From Dermatemys mawii (Eukaryota > Chordata > Testudines > Dermatemydidae): a stretch of 64,000 nucleotides of DNA. The stretch lies in assembly GCA_007922305.1 (NCBI GenBank), contig ML677333.1:19923555-19987554 (forward strand). The letters are read 5' to 3'. The notes beneath the pieces were generated by a model. The model was not told where the DNA came from and searched no databases. It saw nothing but the letters and a program-made list of their open reading frames with translations. Positions 46,700 through 56,689 of the stretch are shown in pieces. The translations under genes and the position numbers were made by a program. The stretch's first letter is position 1, and each line of letters starts with the position of its first letter.

Positions 46700-47300
46700 T
46701 ATGAATGCCTGTTCTCACTTTCAGGTGATATTGTAAACAAGAAGTGGACACCATTGTTTACAACTCCAGTTTCACAGTATCACCACCAGTATCACTCGTT
46801 ATGGAAATGAATGGTTATGAAAACCAATACCCCAATAGAAGAAAAAGGGTTCTCCCAATCCCAAAGGACCAAGCCTCAGACCCAAGTCAATATATGTCAG
46901 ATCATTCCCACAAATCACACTGTTGCCAATCCTTTAGAATCTAAAGGTTTATTCATTAAAGGAAAAAGATATAGATGAGAGCTAGAATTGGTTACATGAA
47001 ATCAATTACATACAGTAATGGCAAAGTTCTTGATTCAGGCTTGTAGCAGTGATGGAATAAACTTCAGGTTCAAATCAAGTCTCTGGAATACATCCACAGC
47101 TGGGATGGATCATTCAGTCCAGGGTTTTGCCAGGGGTTCTCCTGTATCTTCAGGAAACTCCCCAGAACAGACTAACTCTGTTTACTCTGGGGCGGAGACA
47201 GATACAGCCTTCTACTCAAAAGATGGACATTCAGGCAGTAATCTTCAAAAACAAAATACTCTAATGCACCAATATTCCCTGATACAATAAAGCTTAAAAG
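46700..47300 (-). mobile_element. Possible LTR-retroelement remnant
   Basis: Reads like minus-strand LTR material of reptile endogenous LTR elements ('aaaggaccaagcctcagacc', 'tctaaaggtttattcatt', 'gatagagatgagagctag'-like text near 46970). TTTATT near 46950 gives an AATAAA on the minus strand. No coding motif, ends or target duplication could be supported. Confidence 0.35.
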
Positions 47301-47959
47301 CATATATCAAGAAAACACACATTTTATTAGAAGTATGCACACTAAAATACCCAATATTGCAATATCTTACTTTACTTGGGTCCTGGAAGCAGAGGAGTAG
47401 CATTAGCGGCAGCCAGCGCGTTAGAGGAGATTTTGTCAGCTCAGCAAAATTCCTAGGCCATCGTCAGTAACTGGAGTACTGATTATCATGCTTATTGCTA
47501 AAAGAAGCTCTAGTGCCATTGTAGCAACCTTAGGATAACTTGGAAAGCTGGAGGGAAGGGGGTCGAGTTACCAGAAGAAGTGAGCATGACTCTGCTATCA
47601 TCTTGTTAAGCTTGTTTTTAAAATCCCTGACACATGCAGCTTTGAAAAAGTGGAAGTCTACCTGTATTTGACTGTTGCTATGTAAAAATACATTTGTACA
47701 ACTAATGGCTTGAAACTGCTTACTTAACAGTTGTTTTGTTGTTGTTTTGGATTGACATGTTATTGTAACATTTACAAGCATAAAAAAGGGTAAAAGATCT
47801 GGGTTGAGTGGACTCCTCAGTAAATCCATCTTAAGATCCCCAGGTGAAGACAGAAGGCTGACCACTGGAAACCTATCGCTGATGCACTTGGAGACAACTC
47901 CAGACCTTTTGTAGTAACTATAGATTTGGGGTGCTCTAACCTGTTGCTTCTATACGTGT

Positions 47960-48121
47960 GCTGAAGTCTCAGTAAAGTGGAAGCTTTAAGTAAAAGCATT
48001 CGTTTGTACTAATCATCTATCACACAGACGTGCTGTGTTCCCATTGAGTTATTTCCTGACATCCCCTCAAAAAATGAAAAGTTACCAAGAGCTTTGGGTT
48101 CAGAAAAACTCCAGATAACAA
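47960..48121 (+). mobile_element. LTR 3' part related to the solo LTR at 60267
   Basis: 'agtaaagtggaagctttaag', 'catcccctcaaaaaatgaaa', 'gttaccaagagctttgggtt' and the end 'ccagataaca' follow, in the same order, the minus-strand sequence of the solo LTR at 60983-60267. Only the 3' part is recognisable. It ends in ACA as an LTR should. Non-coding. Confidence 0.55.
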
Positions 48122-49119
48122 ACACCATTAATGCCTGGCTGAGCACATCACATTCCTGCTATGGCTCCTGTGCAGCACTTGCCTGGAGTAGGGAGCAAAG
48201 CTGACATGTGGGAGATGGCTCCCATTAGCCAGAATGTTGGGGGTCATCCATCCCCCAGCCATGTTGAGTTAGGAGCTCTATTGCCTCCCTTCCCTGCAGG
48301 GCAGACACTTGATTCCACTCCTCTCTCTCCCTTGCCCCTACTACCTCCACTCCTCATCCCGGGGGCTATGCATGTGGGCAGTGTGCGCTGAGGGCAGTGA
48401 GCGACAGTCAGCCTCAAAATTTTCCCACAGCTCCTCCCCCCCCCCCCCGCCCCCCGTGATCCCTGAGGATGCTGGAACACACCGGGGATGTACCTCACAG
48501 CTCCATAGCTGGCAGTAGCCAGGCTGGGGGAAGGGAGCACAATGCCTTTTTCCTCTGATACCTTCATTTTATGTCAAACTTCAAAACAAAGAGACAAAAA
48601 TAAACAAAAGCACCATCACTAAACATCCCATTTTAAAATTAAAAATTGCAAAATTTCATTTTAACACTTTGGCAGCCCTGGAAACTCATGTCCCAATTAT
48701 CCTCAGAAGAGGTGCACAAGAGAATTTTCTTGCCAGTGTGACTCAGTTTAGAGCTGGAGTGCCCAGTTCTCAGATTAGATGGCAGTTCAGTATAAAGCTG
48801 TCTCACACTGCAGTCAACCTACTCAGACTGCCACCAAAGGAGCCAAGCCATCTGTTCCTTATGTCCTATCAATAGCACCACTACAATCAGGAAACTGGGC
48901 AGGCAGTAACATCTTCTCACAGTGCATCGCACTTCTAGGGCTATAGAGTTAACGTGTAGCAGGAGACTGCTACTATCAACTCTTGGCCAGGTTTACTTTG
49001 ACTCAGGTCAGTGCACACTGCAGCATGGATGTCTAGAGCCCTAGGTTCCACCACAGAATGGAAAATTTGTAACCTAGGTTTAAAATGCAAGTCCAAGATT
49101 CCCTGACATGGGTCTGCTG
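48122..49119. other. Intergenic DNA, C-rich patch, no gene recognised
   Basis: Contains a poly-C tract near 48437-48458 and moderately GC-rich sequence at 48240-48540 that may be the interior of a hAT MITE, without detectable ends. No coding domain. Confidence 0.4.
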
Positions 49120-49127
49120 ACTGGAGT

Positions 49128-49249
49128 TAGGGTGACCACATATCCCAATTTATTGGGACAGTTCCAATTTTGGGGGCTTTTTCTTATATAGGCACCTATG
49201 ACCTCTGACCCCCATCCCAATTTTTTACACTTGCTATCTGGTCACCCTA
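49128..49249. mobile_element. hAT-like MITE (TAGGGTGACC family), 122 bp
   Basis: Terminal repeats TAGGGTGACCACATA at the left and TAGGGTGACCAGATA read inwards from the right. The 8-bp target copy ACTGGAGT lies at 49120-49127. The other copy begins at 49250 (ACT) but is split by the next element and resumes intact at 49563-49570. Non-coding. The core has 'tattgggacagttccaat' and 'cccatcccaattttttac'. Confidence 0.82.
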
Positions 49250-49252
49250 ACT

Positions 49253-49558
49253 CAGTAGTTCTCAAGTGTGGTCCATCATTTGTTCATGGAAAGCTCCTGA
49301 CATGCTGGGACGGTTCAGGCAATCATGGCTCTCGGTGGCCATGGTTCCCCGCTCCAGGCCAATGGGGGCGGTGGGAAGCAGCGGACAGCACATCCCTCGG
49401 CCCGCGCCGCTTCTCGCATCCCGCATCGGCCTGGACCAGTGAGCCACAGCCAGTGGGAACTGCAATTGGCCAAATCTGCAGAGGCGGCAGGGCCACAAAC
49501 CGGCCCCGCGTGCCAGGCTTTCCCTGAACAAGCGGTGGACCACAGTTGAGAACCACTG
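49253..49558. mobile_element. CpG-rich hAT MITE, 306 bp, nested at the end of the previous MITE
   Basis: The left end is CAGTAGTTCTCAAGTGTGGT and the right end, read inwards, CAGTGGTTCTCAACTGTGGT. The target repeat CCTAACT is at 49246-49252 and 49559-49565 (the preceding base of the right copy appears lost or changed, giving 7 of an expected 8). It interrupts the target duplication of the 49128 MITE, so it is the younger insertion. It is GC- and CpG-rich and lies directly upstream of the TMEM18 CpG island. Confidence 0.85.
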
Positions 49559-49699
49559 CCTAACTGGAGTCCTACTAACCCCTAGGCTTTTACACTGCAG
49601 TGCAGACACAGCCAGAGGCACTGAATGACTGGAGTGTCATAGGAAAATGTTGCTTCTTCTGCTTCACCCTCTTCCCAGGCCCAGTTTACCAAGACACCT

Positions 49700-50500
49700 A
49701 TTTCCCACGACAGACACCCCTCCTCACCCCTAGGCATGCTACCTGCGCTGTGGAANNNNNNNNNNAACCCCTCCCACAGCAGCCCGCCTGAGCTGGGTGA
49801 ACGCAGAAGAAGGGTGACACGCGCGCGCACACCCCAGACACCTGGCGACTCGGGAACGAGGCTGCGCAGAAAACACCGACACCCCCTATCTCCACATCGC
49901 GCGCGCTCGCGCTCCCTGTCTTGCCCGACATAGGCGGTTAACTGCCGCGAGCGCCAGCGTCGCTTTCCCGTCCGATCTCGCGGGATTTCCCCACTGGCTT
50001 CTCGCGGGAATGAAGGGAGGCGGCCGGCGCGGAGATGGAGCCGCCGCAGCGCGTGCCTACCGGGGTCCCCGCGATATTGGCGGTAGCTGCACCCGCCCAC
50101 CCTGGCGAGGAGCGCGCGGGGGAAACGTTCCCCTAGAACGGAGGGGAGGGGCCGTGGAGCGATGAACGGGGGGTTGGAGATCTGGGTGGCGGTGAGGGGG
50201 GCGTTTCCGGGGCCCTGCTGCGCGCGGGGGGTGCGCGTTGGTCTCTGGTGCTGAGGTACGTGGACTAGCGGGAATCCGGCCGTAATGAGGTGTCTTGGGT
50301 ACCTGACGTACCGGGAGTTATCGGGCTTTCCCCGCTATTCCGGCGGCTCTCCGGGCGCGAGAGCGCGAAGCTGTCAAACCCCTCCTCATACGCGCCCGTT
50401 AGGCGCGTCACTGGCCTCCGAACGTCTCCCACCCCCTACTTCGCAAACCCTGCGGGGGTGAGGACTCCCGCTGAGTGTCAGTGAAGTTACTCACCCGTGT
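49700..50500 (+). promoter_or_regulatory. TMEM18: CpG island and TMEM18 promoter region
   Basis: The only long stretch with dense CpG in the window, spanning the TMEM18 first exon. No TATA box is visible upstream of ATG 50035, as is normal for a housekeeping-type start. Two exact copies of TCTCGCGGGA lie at 49976-49985 and 50000-50009, one base from the TCTCGCGAGA promoter element, and both are close to the start codon. Transcription probably begins shortly upstream of 50035; the exact site is not visible. A 10-base N gap lies inside the island. Confidence 0.8.
49756..49765. other. Assembly gap (10 N)
   Basis: Ten Ns in the GC-rich upstream part of the CpG island. The true length of missing sequence is unknown. 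Confidence 0.98.
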
Positions 50501-53500
50501 AAGCGTCTGTAACGCCCAGGCCGACCTGTTTTAATTCACTTGCTTTGTTGAAAAGAAGCTGTAAGTTGGGGCCGGCTGCTTGAATGTTAAATCGGTTTCT
50601 TAATCCGCATTGCAAGGCGGTGCTTTTCTGGTGTCCGTCACTGAGAAGAGTAAAGTAAAATGCCAGGTTGACCAGGGACGCTGGTGAACAGTCTAAGATT
50701 GAGATACTGTTAATACATAGGCCTAGGTAACAAGGTTGCTTTGGGACAGGTCAGCTGAAAGTTTATGTTCTATTTCCTGAAAGTTTCCTAAGTAACTTCC
50801 TGTTTTGTCTGCAGCAGACAGACTGGTCTGAACCATGGCTATTGGGACTTGCCGTTTTCCACATCCTCTGCTTCCTGCTCACTTGCTTTTCATTCCAGCG
50901 CTACCACCTGCAGATAGGGCATTTTCTCTGCATGGGTGAGTAGAGAATTAATAGCTTACCTGAGTGTTTGTTTTAGTTTGAAATAGGCATCCATATCTTT
51001 TAAGTTATATATATTATTATACACCTCTATTGCACATTAGTGATTATAACTTTGTTTGTATTCATTTGTTATTATATACGATCATACACTCACTTAGTAA
51101 TGAAATATACCACTTAACAGAATATATATAAAATAACTTCCCCCTTTTACTATAATAAGCCTGATTTATTTATTTGAGCCCTGTCTCCCAAACAGCTTGA
51201 ATTAGCAACTCAAAAATAGTTTAAATCTTTTGGTCTTGAAGACTTGAGCTTTGCTTAATTTAGGATGGTTTTGTGGTTGAGAATTATTTAGCAGTTAAGT
51301 GGTTTCCATGTAGTTTGTGTCTATATTGGCCTTACTGGGGATGACAAAGTTGAATAGCAAGGAGTTATACTTGGGAAGAATGGGGACTTTGTGGCTTTTG
51401 AATCTGTTATTGTATGGTAGCCTTGCCATAATACAGAAGTTGTATTATTTTAACTACCCACTTTTCAGAATGGCTACACAAATTGCTGTGATTTAACTAA
51501 ATTGATTTAGAAAGGGGTGGATGGGGCAGGGGACATCAGGGAACGGGGCAGGGAGTGGATGGGGCAGGAGTCAGGGACCGTATGGGGTGAAAAGCAGTGG
51601 GGAGTCAGATAGGAGTGGGAGCCAGGCCACGTCTGGCTGTTTGAGGAGGCACAGCCTCCTCTAACTGACCCTCCATACAATTTTGGAAACCCGACGTGGT
51701 CCTCAGGCCAAAAAGTTTGCCTGCCCCTGCTCTAGACAGACTTTCCAAAAAAATTCCTATTGTTGCTAATGCTGGTACAACTACACCATTGTTAGCAACA
51801 TTGAAAACCCAAGCATAAGCTGGCCATTGCTGGTATTTTAACCACTGTGGGATATCTGTTTGCTCTAAATAAGATACAATTCTTAAAATGCTGATGGTCC
51901 CCTCGTTTACACTTGTGTGCTTAGTCTTCTAACATCTGATGAGCTGCACCACAATGGGGAATTATTTTGGAAAAATTGCATAGTATAGACTAAGTCAGTG
52001 GAGGCTGAAGAAGTAGTGCAATTATTACATTGCAAGAGACTGAAATCTGAGTGATTTAGTGGGAAGAGATTCTTAAACTTTGTTTAATGGTTTGTTATTA
52101 ATAGTAGTTGTTAGAGTAGATATGTTTGATCAAGTTTTAATACAGCAACCTTCAATTAAGGTGAGAGCTGACAATACTCATTTTAGACCATCATAAAGCC
52201 TGCCTGCAAAATTAGGGAAGACCAGACTTCGGCTTTCCTGCTATTTCTTAGGTAAAAGACAAGTAGGAAAAAACAAAGTGTTTTGGGGAAAAGATGGGAG
52301 GTGAGAAGAATTTTCAGGCCTTTTTTATATTCCATATACAGCCAAAAAGAGTATACATAGAGAACTGTGTGTAGGTCACCTTTAAGGTCACCTAAGCTGC
52401 CTTAACTTTGCGTCTGCATTGTTTTCCACAAAACAGTGAACCATGAGGTGAGCATGTATGTAGACAACACATTTCCTCATTGCACCAGTGTCTCTGAAAA
52501 TAAGTGATTTAACTGGACCACTGAACTGTTGGTAGTTTGGGTATATATTAGTATTAGTCCAAAGTGTGCCAGGCTTCGCCTTACTGCAAATCACTACTGC
52601 TTTTTTCAGAGCTATAAATGATCAACAGAAAAATATAGGGTTTTATCTCTTCACAGGAAGTGAGTTCAGGACAATTATCTGAAAGCATACAAAGTTTCAA
52701 ATTTGTTTGCGTAGATACGCAACTATAATAATATGGGGAGGTTGCAAACTTTGTAGGGGCAGTGTCTCAAATCAGTACAGCTAGGGGTGCAGGACACTTA
52801 TGTATAAAACTAAAGCCAGGTATAAAATTTTGATTTCTTGGACAAATTTTGCAAATAATATGGATGTAAGATATAGCTTTAAATTCCTCATTTAAAAAAA
52901 CAACAGCACTATCAAACATTCATCAGGATATCTCATTTAGCACATATGCAGAGGGGGGAAGGTTGGCAGAGCACAGAGGACAGGAGAGAGCTGATTCCTA
53001 ATTAGGTATTTCCTACTGTCTCATATATTTGTTTTTAATTTAACCTATCCAGGCTTTCAGGCAGTTGTTTTCTGAGAACTAAAAGGTTTTCTTCATGTTT
53101 TTTGCTTCTAAGTAAATTGGTTGATATTTACAAACTAATTCTAAGATAATTACTTATTTTTTAGTGTGATTTTTGCTTTTACATTAAATCTTACAACTGA
53201 ACCATCAGTAAGATTGATTAAAAAGTGTATTTTATACAGTAGACTTTATTACATTGACCTTTTTCTACGAACTTATACCTGTGCGTTTATCATTTTATAC
53301 TATTACATTCCATTTGTGTGTTCACATAATGAGATCTCATATAGGACACAAACATTCAGAATTATTGTTGTGCAATTACAATCTCAAATTTATAACCTTT
53401 TTGGGTGGGGAATAATAGTATGTGTAATGTGTACAGACTCAGCATTGGTCTCCCGCTGACCATTTGTCAAGAAATATCCAACCTAATATTAGTTTTCTTC

Positions 53501-55339
53501 TGTGATCCAGTGGCCTTGGTGTATTGTGCCGAATATATCAATGAACTGGCTGCTATGAATTGGAGGTAATTACGATAACTTTTATTTTCGTATTTAAATT
53601 TTGTTTTTATTAGTAATGCTGGTTTTTCTGTACAATCCTCAAAAGCAATTTCTAAATAAAGTATCTCATCACTCAGCAGTGGAAAGTAGTATAATGGATG
53701 GTTTCATTAGTTAATCAAAACAAAATTGAACATTAAAATTATAATACAATATGTACTAAGTATTATATTTTGTTTAGTACTGTATACCTAACCCTTATCC
53801 TTAAAGGGGAAAATGATTTACATTGTTTTTCATATGGATTGTGTTTATGCTTTTCTTGTTTGACCATTTTTAAAAATAACATTACAGATTCAGGTTATTT
53901 TGTTTTTGTTTTCATTCAAATTAACCCCAGAAAACATGTGAAAACCCTTTTAAGTCATAAGTGAAAACAGGGTTAGGTATTTTTTGAGAGGACATGGAAT
54001 GTATTTTTGCTTTTGGTCATCAAATTCATCCATATTTTCATTTGTGCAAGCGCATCGAAATTTTTGCATGATTGGTCTCTACTCAAGAGACGTAATGCTG
54101 GAACAGCAAGGTGTGATAATACTTGTCTGTTTATATGTCTGTGTCAAGCCTGGGCTAATAATTGTATGAAGTAGGAGGTACGACTTACTGAAGTCAAACT
54201 TGGGTGCCTAAAACTAAGCACTTAGGGCCAGATTTTTAAGGGCATTTAGGTACATAGTTGCACATGGGCAACTAGTGGGATTTTCAAAATGCATACGTAC
54301 CTAATTGCTACTGAAGTCAGTGGAGCTAGACACCTAATTGCTTTTTAGAATCCCATTAGATGCTTATCTGCATCTTTAGGTGCCTAAATGCCTTTAAAAA
54401 ATTTGGCTCTTAATCTGTAGTTAACACCTTAAAAAAAAAAAAAATTGGCCTGATTTTTCAGAGGTACTGAGCATCCGTATCTTCCCATGACTTAAAAGTC
54501 ATCACCCTGAAGATTATAAGGTTTTTATTTAGATATCTGACTGTTGATTTGTGTGCCAAACTTGAGACACGAATGCTTGAAAATTCTGTGCCTAGAGCAT
54601 AAATACTTTATGTATTCAGATATCAGGAATAATTGAAATTAGTGTCTACAAAAGAAGAGCAATTCCATAAATGTAAGAGTATTGTTTCTTTCTGATGCAT
54701 AAGCACACCTTTCTAATGTGAATGTGCACACACAGTTTTCAAAGAGGATGTTGTATCTATTAGTCAGTTTGGATATATCTACACTGCAGTTGCCTACCCA
54801 CAGCTGGCCTGTGCAAGCTGACGTGGGCTTGCGAAGTTTAGGCTTAGGAGTTAATGTGGTAGCCCACGTCAGCTATCACAGGCCATTTGCAGGTTTTTAA
54901 TTTCAGTGTACATTTACTCTCAATTCTACCACATTAACAAAAATGTTGTATAGACATGAGAGTGGAATTGGTTACATTATGCATATGCAGCAGAACATAC
55001 ATATACAGGAATTTTTTATTGAAATGTAATGTATGAAATATGCTGAGTAACACTTTTTTTATTTATTTCAGGTTATTTTCGAAATACCAATATTTCGATT
55101 CAAGAGGGATGTTTATTTCCCTCGTATTTTCAGCTCCATTGCTGTTGAATGCAATAATAATAGTGGTATGTGTTTATAAATTTAAAAACTTAAATTAATC
55201 TAATTAAAAATAATGTGTATGTAAATATGTAAATATACTTACTTTTCAGATTACCTGGGTTTATAAAACTTTGAATGTAATGACTGAATTGAAGACACTA
55301 CAGCAAAAAAGAAGAGCAGAGAAAGAAAAGAAAAAGTGA
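50035..55339 (+). CDS. TMEM18: TMEM18, transmembrane protein 18 (five coding exons)
   Basis: TMEM18 is a small three-pass protein of the nuclear envelope whose basic C-terminus has been reported to bind DNA. In mammals the locus is linked to body weight. Coding exons: 50035-50082, 50815-50935, 53511-53565, 55072-55165, 55250-55339 (stop TGA), with GT-AG at every junction and matching phases, giving 135 residues (human about 140). Exon 1 ends '..PAILA', comparable with the human PAVLT. Exon 2 gives '[20 protein letters not shown]' and '[12 protein letters not shown]', exon 3 '[16 protein letters not shown]', exon 4 '[20 protein letters not shown]', exon 5 '[15 protein letters not shown]' and the lysine-rich end 'RRAEKEKKK'. 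Membrane segments lie at about residues 24-43, 51-68 and 88-111; the C-terminus (112-135) is a charged helix. The start is the ATG that keeps frame with exon 2. An out-of-frame ATG lies at 50010. The exon 2 acceptor is a NAGNAG (GCAGCAG), so one Gln may be optional. Confidence 0.97.
51520..51735 (-). mobile_element. Non-autonomous hAT remnant in TMEM18 intron 2
   Basis: Read on the minus strand from about 51731 it starts CAGGGGCAGGCAAACTTTTT, a hAT terminal repeat, then 'ggcctgaggaccacgtcggg' and a C-rich interior. The other end is not found. It is intronic and non-coding. The remainder of intron 2 (50936-53510) shows nothing I can identify. Confidence 0.6.
54225..54409. mobile_element. Harbinger-type MITE in TMEM18 intron 3, 185 bp
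   Basis: The left end GGGCCAGATTTTTAAGGGCA and the right end, read inwards, GAGCCAAATTTTTTAAAGGC are inverted repeats extending through 'tttaggtac' and 'ggtgcctaa'. TTA flanks both sides (54222-54224 and 54410-54412). Non-coding. Confidence 0.8.
54767..54912. repeat. Fold-back MITE in TMEM18 intron 3
   Basis: The arms pair 'ggcctgtgcaagctgacgtg' near 54805 with 'acgtcagctatcacaggcc' near 54870. Outer ends 'tctacactgcagttgcc' and 'aatttcagtgta' also pair loosely. It resembles a common reptile MITE with a TACACTG terminus. The target duplication is not clear. Confidence 0.6.
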
Positions 55340-55867
55340 ATATTAATTGATTTATTTTTAAAAACACTTTTTGTAACCATTCCGTCCATCTTTTGGGGTT
55401 TTTTGGTACCCTCTTGGCCTCCCCTCTCTCTCATACTCTGGGCTTGTCAGCTACAAATGGTCCTTGTTTACATGTGATATGAATATGGCCATACAACCAG
55501 AAAAAAGCTGATCTGAAAAAAACCTTCATGCTCTTTACCATACAGAAGTTTTTGTGCTGAGCCAGTGTTGTAGCCTCTGCTAGATTAGACTTTCATCTTT
55601 TATGCTCAGTAATCACTTCTACATAAATTACATATTTATTTCATAGGCTGTTCATTAAGGGCCTAATTTGATATCCATGTAAAGTTAAGTGGAGCTTTGG
55701 TACGGATTTCAGTGGGTGCAGGATTGTACCCATTTTTGCTTCTAGTGCTGTATTATGAAATTAAAGTGTCAATACATTGAAAAAACAATTGTAAAAAGAA
55801 GTATTATGGATCTCCTGCATCCCACCAGGTGTATGTTAATAAGCAACTCCTACAGAATCAGTTTACA

Positions 55868-55873
55868 AATAAA
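55868..55873 (+). terminator. TMEM18: Likely TMEM18 poly(A) signal
   Basis: AATAAA 529 bases after the stop codon, followed by a T/G-rich run ('gtttttgtgttttttttctg'), the usual downstream element. This is the best candidate for the mRNA end. An alternative AATAAA at 57892-57897 would add two kilobases including a CR1 fragment and a long hairpin. Confidence 0.6.
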
Positions 55874-55913
55874 AAGTTTTTGTGTTTTTTTTCTGACTCC
55901 CACTCCTGTAAAT

Positions 55914-56215
55914 TTAAGCTGAGACATGATGGTCAGAATGGGTTCTGAAAAAGATTTGGGGGTCACGGTGGATAATCAGCCGAACATGAGTGCCCACTGC
56001 AACACTGGGGAAAAGGACTATTGCGATCTTGGAGAATCTTAAGTAAGAGTAGTGAGGCTGTTTTACCTCTGTATCTGGCACTGGTGCGACCACTGCTGGC
56101 ATTCTATGTCCAGTTCTGATGTCTACAGTTCAAGAAGACTTGATAAATTTGGTAGAGGAGAGCCACAAGAATGATGTAAAGGATTTAAAAACAGGCTTTA
56201 TAATGACTGTGCTCT
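55914..56215 (+). mobile_element. CR1 ORF2 C-terminal fragment
   Basis: Nucleotide text 'gatttgggggtcacggtgga', 'cctctgtatctggcactggt', 'gcgaccactgctggcattct' and 'agagccacaagaatgatg' follows CR1 ORF2 ('DLGV.VD', 'YLALVRPLLEYCVQFW', 'RATRMIKGL' region). Small indels break the frame. It lies just past the TMEM18 poly(A) signal. Confidence 0.75.
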
Positions 56216-56355
56216 TTAGGTGGGATACCCAAAAGGGACTTAGACATTTGCAATACAGCATCACAACACCTAACTGCTAGGCAACAGGAGCAATGGGACC
56301 CACAAAGCTGAGATAGCATTTAAGCTTCCTATATAATGCATGGAAAGAACTAGAC

Positions 56356-56680
56356 CAGGGGTTCCCAAACTTCTTCCACAGTTTGTGCAGGGTAAGCCCC
56401 TGTCTGGCCGCAAGACGCTTTGTTTACCGGAGTGTCCGTAGGTTTGGCCGCTCGCAGCTTCCAGTGGCCGTGGTTCGTAATTCCCGGCCAATGGGAGCTG
56501 TAGAAAGCAGTGGCCTGGCCCGTGCTGCTTCCCGCAGGTCCCGTTAGCCGGGAATGGTGAACTGTGGTCACTGGAAGCTGCGAGCGACCGAACCTACAGA
56601 CACTCTGGTAAACAAAGCGTCTTGCGGCCAGACAGGGGCTTACCCTGCACAAACTGTGGAAGAAGTTTGGGAACCCTTGA
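56356..56680. mobile_element. Long-hairpin hAT MITE, 325 bp
   Basis: The left end CAGGGGTTCCCAAACTTCTT is matched by CAAGGGTTCCCAAACTTCTT read inwards from the right, and pairing continues nearly unbroken for about 150 bp per arm ('ttccacagtttgtgcagggt', 'aagcccctgtctggccgcaa', 'gacgctttgtttacc'). Flanking octamers AACTAGAC and GCCTAGGC match at 5 of 8, so the target duplication is weak. Non-coding, CpG-containing. Confidence 0.82.
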
Positions 56681-56689
56681 GCCTAGGCG

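Noticed and set aside
49582..50100. 172-codon open frame on the minus strand across the CpG island
   Set aside because: It runs through the N gap, is antisense to TMEM18 exon 1 and is explained by high GC content. No protein family is recognised.
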